Assembly (NCBI GenBank): GCA_903859205.1
Contig: CAIOLM010000038.1
Span: forward strand, 1 to 35,396
Reading direction: 5' to 3'
Length of the DNA: 35,396 nucleotides
DNA from: an uncultured Microbacteriaceae bacterium
Lineage (GTDB): Bacteria > Actinomycetota > Actinomycetes > Actinomycetales > Microbacteriaceae
Program-made: the position numbers and the translations under genes
Notes under the pieces: model-generated
The model's database searches: none
Told to the model about the DNA's origin: nothing
Seen by the model: the letters and a program-made list of their open reading frames with translations, nothing else
Part shown: positions 16,484 to 25,354 of the stretch, piece by piece
How the letters are laid out: every line of letters starts with the position of its first letter
How positions within the stretch are numbered: the first letter of the stretch is position 1

Positions 16484-17479
16484 GTGACGACGAAGGCAAC
16501 CGTGACGATAGATACTCCGCGCAAACTCACTGGAGTGAGAGACCGCGTCGACCTGATTTATCGCGGGGTTACTCGATCCGGCGGCATTATCGTGCTGGTC
16601 ATCATGTTGGCCATCGGAGTGTTCCTGGGGCTTCGCGCCTCGCAGGCGATATCAGCCGATGGGTTCGAGTTTTTTTGGCAGCAGGCCTGGGAGCCCGATG
16701 CTGGCAAGTTTGGAATCGCGGCGGTTCTGATCGGAACGATTCTCATCGCCATCGTTGCCGTTTCACTCGCCCTGCCGATGGCTCTGGGCACGTCGCTCTA
16801 CATCTCGGAGTACGCACCCCTGCGTCTCAAGAAGACGCTCATCGGTCTGGTCGACCTCATGGCCGCAATTCCCTCCGTCGTTTACGGACTCTGGGGATTC
16901 TTCGCATTGCAGGGGTCGATTGTTCCGATCGCCAAGTGGATCTCGCAGAACTTTGGTTGGATTCCGATTTTTGCCGTCGACGGCTACGACCCTAACGATC
17001 CGCTTTCGACAACCACGGTCTTCACTTCGTCGACGTTCGTTGCCGGCATCGTGGTCGCTTTGATGATCACGCCGATCATGACGTCAATCATGCGTGAAGT
17101 TTTTTCGCAGTCTCCGATTGGTGAGCGCGAGGGAGCGCTGGGGCTTGGCGCCACGCGCTGGGGCATGATTCGCTCCGTCGTTCTGCCCTTCGGCGTCGGC
17201 GGCATCATCGGTGGAACCATGCTCGGTCTGGGGCGCGCACTCGGAGAGACCATTGCCGTCTACATGATCATCTCGCCGGTTTTTGTTATCCAGCCGCACA
17301 TCTTGCAAAACGGGGCGAGCTCGATTTCGTCGCTTATCGCTCTCAAGTACGGAGAGGCGTCAGCATTCGGAATGTCTGCCCTGATGGCTGCGGGTCTCAC
17401 GCTGTTCGTCGTCACACTGATTGTGAACTTTGGCGCCTCGGCGATTGTTGCCCGGTCACGTTCGGGGGCGAGTAGCTAG
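16484..17479 (+). CDS. pstC: Phosphate ABC transporter permease PstC
   Basis: Inner-membrane channel subunit of the high-affinity phosphate importer, 331 residues. It has an N-terminal helix (GGIIVLVIMLAIGVFLGLRA) and the family stretches MAAIPSVVYGLWGFFAL and the EAA-loop region GEREGALGLGATRWGMIRSV, followed by GRALGETIAVYMI. About six transmembrane segments are apparent. The GTG at 16484 lacks a ribosome site. A second in-frame GTG at 16502 has GAAGG (16492-16496) at good spacing and could be the true start, giving a protein six residues shorter. The pstA ATG lies two bases after the stop, so the permeases are coupled. Confidence 0.95.
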   Translation: MTTKATVTIDTPRKLTGVRDRVDLIYRGVTRSGGIIVLVIMLAIGVFLGLRASQAISADGFEFFWQQAWEPDAGKFGIAAVLIGTILIAIVAVSLALPMALGTSLYISEYAPLRLKKTLIGLVDLMAAIPSVVYGLWGFFALQGSIVPIAKWISQNFGWIPIFAVDGYDPNDPLSTTTVFTSSTFVAGIVVALMITPIMTSIMREVFSQSPIGEREGALGLGATRWGMIRSVVLPFGVGGIIGGTMLGLGRALGETIAVYMIISPVFVIQPHILQNGASSISSLIALKYGEASAFGMSALMAAGLTLFVVTLIVNFGASAIVARSRSGASS

Positions 17480-17481
17480 TC

Positions 17482-18792
17482 ATGACTGTTTTTGACACCC
17501 CCATTGTGAATGAGGAATCAGCCCTCGCAGACGCCGCGGCTCATGAGCCTCCCACCCAAGAGATTCATCACGATGTGCCACGCAAGATTCACGTGATGCG
17601 CGTGAGCGACGTGCTTTCGATTAGCGGCGCTGTAGCTGCGGCACTGGCCATGACGACTCTGATCTTCACGATGTTGGCCCCCGTGGGTGGCATCGTCGGC
17701 TTCCTCGTCGTTGCCTACATCCTCTTCCTCGTGACTTACGCAATCCTGGTTTCGTTTGACGAGACCTGGCCCATCGTTCGCGACCGAGTTTTCTCGGTAG
17801 CAGTGCACACCCTGGCCATCATCGTTTTTGCAACACTGGTCTTCGTCGTCGCCTTCTCAATCAGCCGCGGACTGGATGCCCTGCCCCACCTCAACTTCTT
17901 TACCGAAGACATGTCACTTGCCGGTCCGCTTGACCCGCTCACCAAAGGTGGCGTCATCCACGCCATCGTGGGGTCCCTCATTCAGATCGGAATCGCGCTC
18001 GCCATCACGATTCCCCTGGGGCTCACCACCGCGGTCTTCCTCAACGAGGTTCCCGGACCGTTCTCTCGTTTTGTGCGCACCATCGTGGAGGCCATGACGG
18101 CGTTGCCATCCATCGTCGCGGGTCTGTTCATCTACGCGACGTTCATCCTCATCCTGGGGCTCGACAAGTCGGGGTTCGCTGCCTCATTGGCCATCAGCGT
18201 CATGATGCTGCCCATCATGATTCGCGCATCCGACGTCGTTCTTCGTCTGGTGCCCTCTACGCTCAAAGAGGCTTCCATCGGTTTGGGTGCCGACAACTTT
18301 CGCACGATGTGGAAAGTCACGCTTCCGACTGCTCGTTCTGGTCTGGTCACGGCCATCATTCTCGCCACCGCTCGCGGCATTGGTGAGACCTCTCCCGTGC
18401 TGTTGACCTCGGGCTTCACCGCTGCTTTCAACGCCGACCCTTTCCATGGGCCGATGGTCTCGCTGCCGCTGGCTGTGTTCCAGTTCGTGAAGTCACCCGA
18501 GCCGAGCATGATTGCCCGTGGATTCGGGACCGCAGCTGTGCTCATGCTGCTGGTGCTCATCCTGTTTGTTATCGCCCGCATGATTGGTGGCGAGACGGTG
18601 GCCAAAAGGGAGAAGCGCGCTCAGACTCGTCGTCGTTTGTGGGGCGCCATCGTTTCAGCGGCCGGTCCAGGTAGCGCCCTGCTGGGTCGAGGCATCGCCC
18701 GGATTGGGAGTCGCCTGCCTGGCGGCCAAGCCCGTGCGGCCCAAGAAAAGCTTCGTTCGCAGATTTCTCACGTGGCCAAGGAGGCCAAATAA
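17482..18792 (+). CDS. pstA: Phosphate ABC transporter permease PstA (extended form)
   Basis: Second channel subunit of the phosphate importer. Diagnostic parts are IPLGLTTAVFLNEVPGPFSR, EAMTALPSIVAGLFIY, the EAA loop KEASIGLGADNFRTMWKVTL and ATARGIGETSPVLL. At 436 residues it is well over the usual ~280-300. The surplus is an N-terminal cytoplasmic part plus two extra hydrophobic segments (about 46-90) and a basic C-terminal tail of ~60 residues after IARMIGGE that is rich in Arg, Lys and Gly. The tail would face the cytoplasm and could touch PstB or a regulator, which is inference. Its stop overlaps the ATG of the binding-protein gene by one base (TAATG). Confidence 0.94.
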   Translation: MTVFDTPIVNEESALADAAAHEPPTQEIHHDVPRKIHVMRVSDVLSISGAVAAALAMTTLIFTMLAPVGGIVGFLVVAYILFLVTYAILVSFDETWPIVRDRVFSVAVHTLAIIVFATLVFVVAFSISRGLDALPHLNFFTEDMSLAGPLDPLTKGGVIHAIVGSLIQIGIALAITIPLGLTTAVFLNEVPGPFSRFVRTIVEAMTALPSIVAGLFIYATFILILGLDKSGFAASLAISVMMLPIMIRASDVVLRLVPSTLKEASIGLGADNFRTMWKVTLPTARSGLVTAIILATARGIGETSPVLLTSGFTAAFNADPFHGPMVSLPLAVFQFVKSPEPSMIARGFGTAAVLMLLVLILFVIARMIGGETVAKREKRAQTRRRLWGAIVSAAGPGSALLGRGIARIGSRLPGGQARAAQEKLRSQISHVAKEAK

Positions 18793-20345
18793 TGTTTTCT
18801 TATATTCGTAAAGCACTGTCGGCTGCGGTCGCACTCGGCGCAACGATTGCGTTCGCGCTTTCAGCTGCCCTTCCGGCGCAGGCGGCTACCGCCTATGTCC
18901 CAATCTCCGGTGCCGGTTCATCGTGGTCGGCCAACGCCGTCGAGCAATGGCGAACCAATGTTCAGCAGTACGGCATGCGAGTCAACTTTGCGTCGACCGG
19001 ATCCTCCGATGGTCGAAACCAATTCCGCAACGGGACGGTCGACTACGCAGTATCTGAGATTCCCTACGGGCTCAAAGATGGCTCGGTCGTAGACTCGCCT
19101 CCGGCCAACCGCCCTTTCGCGTACATGCCCATCGTGGCCGGTGGAACTGCAATGATGTACAACCTGACCTCGGGCGGAAAGCAGATCACAAACCTGCGAC
19201 TCTCGGGTGAGGTCATCACGAAGATTTTCACAGGTGTCATCACCAAGTGGGATGACGCTGCCATCAAGGCGGACAATCCCTCTATTTCGCTTCCTAGCCG
19301 CAAAATTGTTCCCGTGGTCCGTTCTGACGGGTCGGGTTCGACGGCCCAGTTCACCGCGTGGATGGCGGCAAAGTACGGCTCTTTGTGGGGGGCGTACTGC
19401 AACGCTGCAGGGCGCGGCAGCGGCTGCGGGCTGACCTCGAACTTCCCGGTAGTTGCGGGCAAGGGTTTTGTTGCTCAGCCGAACTCGACCGGTGTTGCCG
19501 GCTATGTCCAGCAGCGCGCCAACGATGGCACAATCACTTACGTCGAGTACTCCTACGCCCTCAACGCAGGGTTCCCCGTTGCGAAGGTTTTGAACAAGGC
19601 CGGCTACTACGTTGAGCCCACGGCCCAGAATGTTGCCGTCGGCCTTCTCGGCGCCAAGATTAACGCTGATCTCACCTCGAACCTGACTGGCGTATACGAC
19701 AACGCGGACCCTCGCGCGTACCCGATGTCGTCCTACTCGTACATGATTGTTCCCAAGACGAACGCGAACAATTTCACCAACGACAAGGGCAAGACCCTCG
19801 GCGCGTTTGCCAATTATTTCCTGTGTGAAGGCCAGCAGCAGGCACCCGCCCTCGGCTACTCCCCGCTGCCCATCAACCTGGTCAAGTCCGGTTTCGACCA
19901 GATTAAAAAGATCCCTGGTGCGTCCTCGGTGACGCTTGACCTGAAGAAATGCAACAATCCGACTTTCTCGGCAGATGGCTCGAACACTCTCGCCAAGAAC
20001 GCCCCCCAACCTGCGGATTGTGACAAGAAGGGCTCGACGCAGTGCGCTTCGGGCACAGGCGGTTCTGCTGGCGCAGGCTCGAACGGTGGAACATCCGCTG
20101 GGGGAACGACAACAGGTGGTACTGACGCTACGGGCGGAGCAGGTGCCTCGGGCAACTCCATTAGCGGACCTATGTCGTGCAACGCCGACACGGGCCAGTG
20201 TGTTGCTGTGACCGCCGACGCGGTAAAGATTTCAGCAGAACCAAGCTGGACTGTAGGAAACACCATTATGGCTGCAGCAGTTCTTCTGCTCATCATGATT
20301 GTTCTTTTACCTCCTGTTCTATCTCGAGTTCTGAAGCGAAAGTAG
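18792..20345 (+). CDS. pstS: Phosphate-binding protein PstS, C-terminally membrane-anchored
   Basis: Extracytoplasmic phosphate receptor of the importer. The Sec signal peptide ends near residue 31 (ALPAQA) and has no lipobox Cys, unlike most Gram-positive PstS. Phosphate-binding elements are present: ISGAGSSWSANAVEQW, NFASTGSSDGRNQF and RSDGSGST (177-184). After the binding domain comes a Gly/Ser/Thr-rich linker (about 418-456), a short Cys-containing segment, and a C-terminal helix (MAAAVLLLIMIVLLPPVL) followed by KRK, so the protein is probably tethered by its C-terminus. At 517 residues it is longer than the usual ~370. It is translationally coupled to pstA by a one-base overlap. Confidence 0.92.
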   Translation: MFSYIRKALSAAVALGATIAFALSAALPAQAATAYVPISGAGSSWSANAVEQWRTNVQQYGMRVNFASTGSSDGRNQFRNGTVDYAVSEIPYGLKDGSVVDSPPANRPFAYMPIVAGGTAMMYNLTSGGKQITNLRLSGEVITKIFTGVITKWDDAAIKADNPSISLPSRKIVPVVRSDGSGSTAQFTAWMAAKYGSLWGAYCNAAGRGSGCGLTSNFPVVAGKGFVAQPNSTGVAGYVQQRANDGTITYVEYSYALNAGFPVAKVLNKAGYYVEPTAQNVAVGLLGAKINADLTSNLTGVYDNADPRAYPMSSYSYMIVPKTNANNFTNDKGKTLGAFANYFLCEGQQQAPALGYSPLPINLVKSGFDQIKKIPGASSVTLDLKKCNNPTFSADGSNTLAKNAPQPADCDKKGSTQCASGTGGSAGAGSNGGTSAGGTTTGGTDATGGAGASGNSISGPMSCNADTGQCVAVTADAVKISAEPSWTVGNTIMAAAVLLLIMIVLLPPVLSRVLKRK

Positions 20346-20354
20346 CGACGCTTG

Positions 20355-22787
20355 ATGAAGCTTCGATTGCCGCGTTGGTTCGCCAAGTCGCTCATGATGA
20401 GTGGCGTGGCATTGGTGCTTGGCTCGACAGTCTCCCTAGCCGGAGGCGTTTTGCCGGCGTCTGCCCTCACCGCGCTCAACGTCGGTGACGACACCAGCAG
20501 CGCAACGACCATTCGATGGAGTGACCAGCATGATCAGGCCTCGGACAGGTCTGACCCCAATTTCAGTGCATTCCGAAACATTCAAGTTCATGTCAACCAG
20601 ACGGCAAGCCTCACCCACCAGGGAATCACGGTCACGTGGAGTGGCGCCCGTCCAACGTCGCAGCTCAAGTACGCAACCAACTACTTCCAGGCCATGCAGT
20701 GCTGGGGTGACGTAGCGATTCCGACTCAGTGCCAATTCGGGGCTCCCGCGGGAACAATCGCGGACTTAACCGGGTATCAGAACCAGACTCGCGTCATCGA
20801 TCCGGCGCAAGACCCAGCGCAAGGGCTGCGGCTGTCGCCCGATTATGCGCTCCCGCCAGACGGGACCTCGTTCGCATTCCCTTTCGTATCACCTGACGGT
20901 AAGTCCACGTTTAACACCGGAGATCTTTTCTCGAGCTCAACAAGCAATGAGGTAAGTGCAGCAGCCACAGCGGCTGACGGCACGGGGATGTTTAACTTCG
21001 AGGTCCAGACGGGGCTGGAAGCCCCCCACCTCGGATGTGGGCAGCCTGATAGCAACGGTCACCCGCGTGCATGCACGCTCGTGATAGTCCCTCGCGGCCA
21101 GTTCGACTTGGACGGGCACACGCCTGCGGACTCGGCCGGGCACGTGAGCGGTTCACCCCTGTCCTACTCGGCGTGGAAGAACCGCATCACCATTCCGCTC
21201 AACTTCGCGCCCATTGGACAATCGTGCGCGATCGGCCAAGATGAGACTCGCGTACTCGGCTCTGACATTGCGTCGGTCGCCATGAACTCCTGGCAAGCCG
21301 GGCTCTGCGCAGGCGGACACACTTTCGGTTTCTCCAGAATCGGTGACGCCGAGGCTCGAGCGCAGATTGGCGGCGGTGATTTGGGGGCGGCCCACATGGC
21401 ATTGGTCTCAGGCGCCGCAGACTCTTCAGCCACCTATGCGTCCCAACTCGACTATGTCCCGGTCGCCCAATCAGCGCTGGTCGTTGCCTACAACATCGAT
21501 TACTCGCTTTATCGGGGAACCCCGAATTACGCTTCAAAAGACGGCACCAAGGTTCATAATCTGCGATTGAATCAGCGGATCGTGGCCAAGCTGCTGACGC
21601 AGTCGTACCCCTGCGACACCCCGGGAGTCGCTGCCGGAAACCCCGACATCGCCAGCAACCCTCGGTGCCTCACAGTCGACCCTGAATTCTTACAACTCAA
21701 CCCGGACTTCGCCGACTTTACGCAGGTCGAACCCCAGGGCCTCATGGTGGCCTTCGGAAACGCTGACGCCTATGCTCACGTCTGGTCGTGGATTCGTGCC
21801 AACGCCGATGCCAAGGCCTTCATCGAGGGACAGGCCGATGGCTGGGGGATGAAAGTAAACCCTGCATACCAAGCGTTGGGTCTGACCGAGGGAGAGCCGT
21901 CCGTGAGCTTCCCCAAGGCAGATTTGCACACCAATGCAGACGTAGCCGACATCCCTCCCTACGGCACGCTTGACATGCGGCCGTACTTCAACAGCCTCGA
22001 TGAGACCGGACTCCGCGCACTTCGTGCTGACGGCAACGTCAAGACCAACTGGGACCCTTATAAGCTGCCGGCCCCGGGCGCTTATGTTGCGGGCGGCCCT
22101 CAGTCGACGGGTCAACGATTCGCGCTTGCCCTGACGGATTTGGCAACGGCCTACAAGTATGGTCTCGACGTTGCATCATTGCAGGGAACCGTCTCAGGCA
22201 ACTTTGTCCAGCCGACGACTGAATCAATTCAAAAGGCAATTTCTAGTCGAGTCGCGACTTCTGTCGCAGGTATATCGGCAACGGATTGGACGAAATCCGT
22301 GTCAGACGCTTACCCATTGTCTGAGGTCACGTACAGTGCCGTAAACGTTTGTTCGGCCACGACCGACGAGCGCTCCGCCTACGTTGCCTTTCTCAAATAC
22401 GTGGGACATGCAGGACAGACGCTGAGCTATGAGTCGGGCGGCTTGCCATACGGCTACGTTCCGCTTCCAAGTTCTAATCAAGGGCAGATCGCCAGCGTCG
22501 CTGCCGACATCGCCGCGCCTGCTAACAAAGCGTCGCGCTGTCCTGACGCCGCAGTTGCTCCATCGATTCCAGATTCCTCTGGACTGGGCAATACATCCGG
22601 TGGCGTCAAAGGCAAGAAGATGTTCATCGCCAAGCCGTTTTATGGTGCTGGCGAAACGATTGATAACCTTCCGATTATTTCCCGCATGTTAGCTGCGGGA
22701 GGTTACGCCCTCGGTGTTCCGTTGGTCCTCATCGGGTACCTGGTCATGCGTCGTCAGCGCGAAGAAACTGAGCGTAAGAACACCTAG
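20355..22787 (+). CDS. Large anchored protein with a divergent PstS-like binding domain
   Basis: An 810-residue exported protein. ATG 20355 is preferred over the TTG three bases earlier. The signal peptide is near 1-37 (LPASA). The extracellular part has several Cys (CWGD, TQCQF, HLGCG) suggesting disulfides. Its second half resembles a periplasmic-binding fold: DYVPVAQSALVVAYNIDYS followed by LRLNQRIVAKLLT, parallel to AYMPIVAGGTAMMYNL and LRLSGEVITKIFTG in the neighbouring PstS. A C-terminal helix (YALGVPLVLIGYLV) ends in MRRQREETERK, so it is membrane-anchored. No LPxTG motif. The canonical phosphate loop RSDGSGST is not evident, so the ligand may differ or be bound differently. It lies 9 bases after pstS. 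Confidence 0.82.
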   Translation: MKLRLPRWFAKSLMMSGVALVLGSTVSLAGGVLPASALTALNVGDDTSSATTIRWSDQHDQASDRSDPNFSAFRNIQVHVNQTASLTHQGITVTWSGARPTSQLKYATNYFQAMQCWGDVAIPTQCQFGAPAGTIADLTGYQNQTRVIDPAQDPAQGLRLSPDYALPPDGTSFAFPFVSPDGKSTFNTGDLFSSSTSNEVSAAATAADGTGMFNFEVQTGLEAPHLGCGQPDSNGHPRACTLVIVPRGQFDLDGHTPADSAGHVSGSPLSYSAWKNRITIPLNFAPIGQSCAIGQDETRVLGSDIASVAMNSWQAGLCAGGHTFGFSRIGDAEARAQIGGGDLGAAHMALVSGAADSSATYASQLDYVPVAQSALVVAYNIDYSLYRGTPNYASKDGTKVHNLRLNQRIVAKLLTQSYPCDTPGVAAGNPDIASNPRCLTVDPEFLQLNPDFADFTQVEPQGLMVAFGNADAYAHVWSWIRANADAKAFIEGQADGWGMKVNPAYQALGLTEGEPSVSFPKADLHTNADVADIPPYGTLDMRPYFNSLDETGLRALRADGNVKTNWDPYKLPAPGAYVAGGPQSTGQRFALALTDLATAYKYGLDVASLQGTVSGNFVQPTTESIQKAISSRVATSVAGISATDWTKSVSDAYPLSEVTYSAVNVCSATTDERSAYVAFLKYVGHAGQTLSYESGGLPYGYVPLPSSNQGQIASVAADIAAPANKASRCPDAAVAPSIPDSSGLGNTSGGVKGKKMFIAKPFYGAGETIDNLPIISRMLAAGGYALGVPLVLIGYLVMRRQREETERKNT

Positions 22788-22817
22788 CGATATTTCGACA
22801 TCATCAAGTCGTCTGCT

Positions 22818-22861
22818 GTTAACCTTGGTCACTCTTTTCGGCAACCCTGCGCCCGTAGTTT
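22818..22861 (+). promoter_or_regulatory. Possible internal Pho-type promoter
   Basis: GTTAACC (22818-22824), identical to a heptamer before pstC, and GGCAACC (22840-22846) lie 22 bp apart, which is two 11-bp steps. TAGTTT (22856-22861) can serve as the -10. The middle repeat is poor. The 136-nt gap 22788-22923 also holds the ribosome site GAGGA for the next gene. Confidence 0.4.
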
Positions 22862-22923
22862 TTGAAAGTCCACCTGCGACTGTGCAGTGCGGATGCAACT
22901 TAAACTCCCGAGAGGAAACCATC

Positions 22924-25257
22924 ATGAAGGTTGGTACTTTCGCAAAGGTTTGCGCACTCAGCGCGACTGCTGCGATTATCACCGCTGGCTTCATCGCTGC
23001 ACCCGCAGCAATGGCCGACCCAGCAGTATCTCCCGCGCTGGGAGCGAACACGCTCACCGGCTACGGTTCGGACACCACCCAAGACGTCATGAACGCTCTT
23101 GCCACCGCAGTCAACGCAGATCACCCTTCGGACGATGCATGGATTGCCTCGTACGACGCACTCGGTGACCCAACCATCGCAAACCCCAAGGGCGCCACCG
23201 TTGGCGGCCGCGTTCCTCGCGCCAACGGCTCGGGCGACGGACTCAAGCTTCTCCGCACAGCTGTTGGACACTCGCCTGCTCAGGCAATCGTGTCGGGAAC
23301 TGGCAAGGCCAACCGTAACGCGGCTCTCGTCGCATCCGGTGACGGACTGGGCGTGTCAGCTGGCGCCGAAACCAACGCACTTGGTGTTCAGGGCCTGGTC
23401 AACTTCGCTCGAAGCTCTTCCGACCGTGGTGACGCCAACAATGCCAGCAACGGTGTTTTCTCATACGTACCCTTTGCAAAAGATGCAGTGACGCTGGCGG
23501 TAAACCCTGCGAGCGCAAGCAACGGCATTGCCGCTCTGGGCAATGTTTTGACCCAGGGCGCAAGCGGTGACACTGCTACCACCGCATCCATCTACTCCAT
23601 CTACCACTGCCTCGCCCGATACGTTTACACAAACACGTCAACTGGGGCATACGTGGGTGTTGGGGCGGCTGCGTCGTCCGACAACGCAATCACGTCGACC
23701 GAAATCCACCCGGTCCTTCCGGCCTACGGTTCGGGCACTCGTAAGTATTTCGTCACCACCATTGCTGGATACTCCGCTGACTCGGGCACGCTCATTTCAG
23801 CTGCTAACCACAACCAGTGCATCGTGGACACCTACAGCGGGTCCGGAATCAATGAGCACGACGGTACCGCCATCCAGGGAATCGGTGACGGAGCTGTTGG
23901 TCCGTTCTCAATTCCTCAGTGGGTTGCTCAGTCGGCGGCTGCTACGGCAAACTCAGCACCTAACCTTGCTGGTGTAACCGACCGTCGTCACTCGGTGGTC
24001 CTGCTGGGTGCAGCGGGTCAGGCAGCCGTTGTTTCGTCCAAGACGAACGCCAGCTTCCCCTTCATCCGCACCATGTTCAACGTCCTTCCTTACAAGCTGG
24101 TTCGAAACAGCACCACTCAGGAGTACGCCGCGTTCAACGGTGCCGCTTCGACGAGCATCTGTTCAAAGGGAAGCGTCATCGAGGCGATGGGATTCATCAA
24201 GCTCAACGTCACCTCGACCCCGAGCTCGCTCGCTGACTGTGGCTACATTGGCAACCGCTGGGGAGCACCCGTAGGTGCGACGGATACTGCAACAACTGTC
24301 AGCACCGACTTCAACCAGATTGCTTCGGGCGACTCGGTTGCTGTCACCGTCACCGCTGGTAACGGCACCGACGCCGGTGGAGCAAACGTCTTCGCAGACG
24401 CTGCTGGAACCAGCCTGCTCGCCTCGGGTCTGAACATCCTTGCGGGTGACACTGACACCACCGCAACGGTCGCGACCAACGCTGCCGCGGGAACGACCCT
24501 GTCGTTCTTCGGTAACTACGAGTCGAACTCCCTGCTGGCACCGCCCTCGGGCATCAGCACCGCGGCCAAGGTCAAGGTTGTCAACCCCTACGTTGTTACC
24601 CTCGCTACCGTTCCTGGTCGCGTCGGCATCAACTCGGCTAACACCGTCAAGGCAACCATTGCCCCAGCGGCAACTTACCCCGGCGCGAGCGTCGGTGGTT
24701 GGGCAACCCTCATCGTGAACGGTGAAGATGTCGCATCGACTTACCTCGTCAAGCGCGCTGCAACCGCAGCCAGCTTCTCGTGGAAGCCGGCCGCAGCGGG
24801 TGAGTACAGCGTTGCAGTGGAGTTTGCTCCAGATGGATCGTCGCCGAGCCTCTACGGTTCTGACTCGACCGATGTCACTGTTGCGAACCTCAACACCACA
24901 CTGTCGGTGACCGCCAAGACCGGTTTCAGTGTCACTGGCGCGGCTAGCAACGTCATCTCGACCGGCTCCCCGACCGCTCCGACCGTAACGGTCAAGCTGG
25001 CCAAGGCAGGCACTGTCATTCCTACCGGAACGGTCAAGGTTCTCATCTCGACCGGTCGTACCGGTGGAACGACCATCGTCACGACCGCTACTGTCGATGC
25101 AACTGGAAACGTGACCATCACGCTTCCTCGCGCAAGCAAGTGGAAGACGACGGGCACCTCGGCTGGCGTAGTTCGCTACCTGAACATCGTCTACTCCGGT
25201 GACGCTAAGTTCTTTACAGCGAGCACCAGCGTCAAGGTACTCATCACCAACCTGTAA
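22924..25257 (+). CDS. Secreted binding-protein-like protein with Ig-like repeats
   Basis: A 777-residue secreted protein. The start at 22924 is chosen because GAGGA lies just upstream and a signal peptide follows (APAAMA, cleavage near residue 31); the open frame further upstream overlaps the previous gene. The N-terminal ~450 residues have PstS-like marks: LTGYGSDTTQDVMNALA, NGSGDGLKLLRTAV and VNFARSSSDRG, then YVPFAKDAVTLAVN. The C-terminal ~300 residues are Thr/Val/Ala-rich beta repeats resembling bacterial Ig-like domains (PTGTVKVLISTG, LNIVYSGDAKFF). No C-terminal anchor or LPxTG is seen, so it is either released or held by partners. Codon use is strongly biased to C-ending codons and the ribosome site is good, suggesting high expression. 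Confidence 0.85.
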   Translation: MKVGTFAKVCALSATAAIITAGFIAAPAAMADPAVSPALGANTLTGYGSDTTQDVMNALATAVNADHPSDDAWIASYDALGDPTIANPKGATVGGRVPRANGSGDGLKLLRTAVGHSPAQAIVSGTGKANRNAALVASGDGLGVSAGAETNALGVQGLVNFARSSSDRGDANNASNGVFSYVPFAKDAVTLAVNPASASNGIAALGNVLTQGASGDTATTASIYSIYHCLARYVYTNTSTGAYVGVGAAASSDNAITSTEIHPVLPAYGSGTRKYFVTTIAGYSADSGTLISAANHNQCIVDTYSGSGINEHDGTAIQGIGDGAVGPFSIPQWVAQSAAATANSAPNLAGVTDRRHSVVLLGAAGQAAVVSSKTNASFPFIRTMFNVLPYKLVRNSTTQEYAAFNGAASTSICSKGSVIEAMGFIKLNVTSTPSSLADCGYIGNRWGAPVGATDTATTVSTDFNQIASGDSVAVTVTAGNGTDAGGANVFADAAGTSLLASGLNILAGDTDTTATVATNAAAGTTLSFFGNYESNSLLAPPSGISTAAKVKVVNPYVVTLATVPGRVGINSANTVKATIAPAATYPGASVGGWATLIVNGEDVASTYLVKRAATAASFSWKPAAAGEYSVAVEFAPDGSSPSLYGSDSTDVTVANLNTTLSVTAKTGFSVTGAASNVISTGSPTAPTVTVKLAKAGTVIPTGTVKVLISTGRTGGTTIVTTATVDATGNVTITLPRASKWKTTGTSAGVVRYLNIVYSGDAKFFTASTSVKVLITNL

Positions 25258-25270
25258 CACCCTACGGTTG

Positions 25271-25306
25271 GCGCCGCCTCGGTCAGAGTTCTGATCGAGG
25301 CGGCGC
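25271..25306 (+). other. Strong intra-operon RNA hairpin without a T run
   Basis: GCGCCGCCTCG (25271-25281) pairs perfectly with CGAGGCGGCGC (25296-25306). The interior TCAGA/TCTGA extends the stem further, leaving a loop of about 2 nt. No T run follows, so it may stabilise the upstream mRNA or reduce read-through into the membrane-protein and pstB genes rather than terminate fully. Confidence 0.65.
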
Positions 25307-25354
25307 TCAGCCCGTTCCATGCTCCACTCGGTTCAATCCCACCAAGAAAGACAC

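Noticed and set aside
18918-20009. Long minus-strand open frame antisense to pstS
   Set aside because: Antisense shadow of a well-supported gene; no domain, and Arg/Val/Gly-rich composition typical of shadows.
24163-25320. Long minus-strand open frame antisense to the Ig-repeat protein
   Set aside because: Caused by C-ending codon bias on the real strand; no recognisable protein features.
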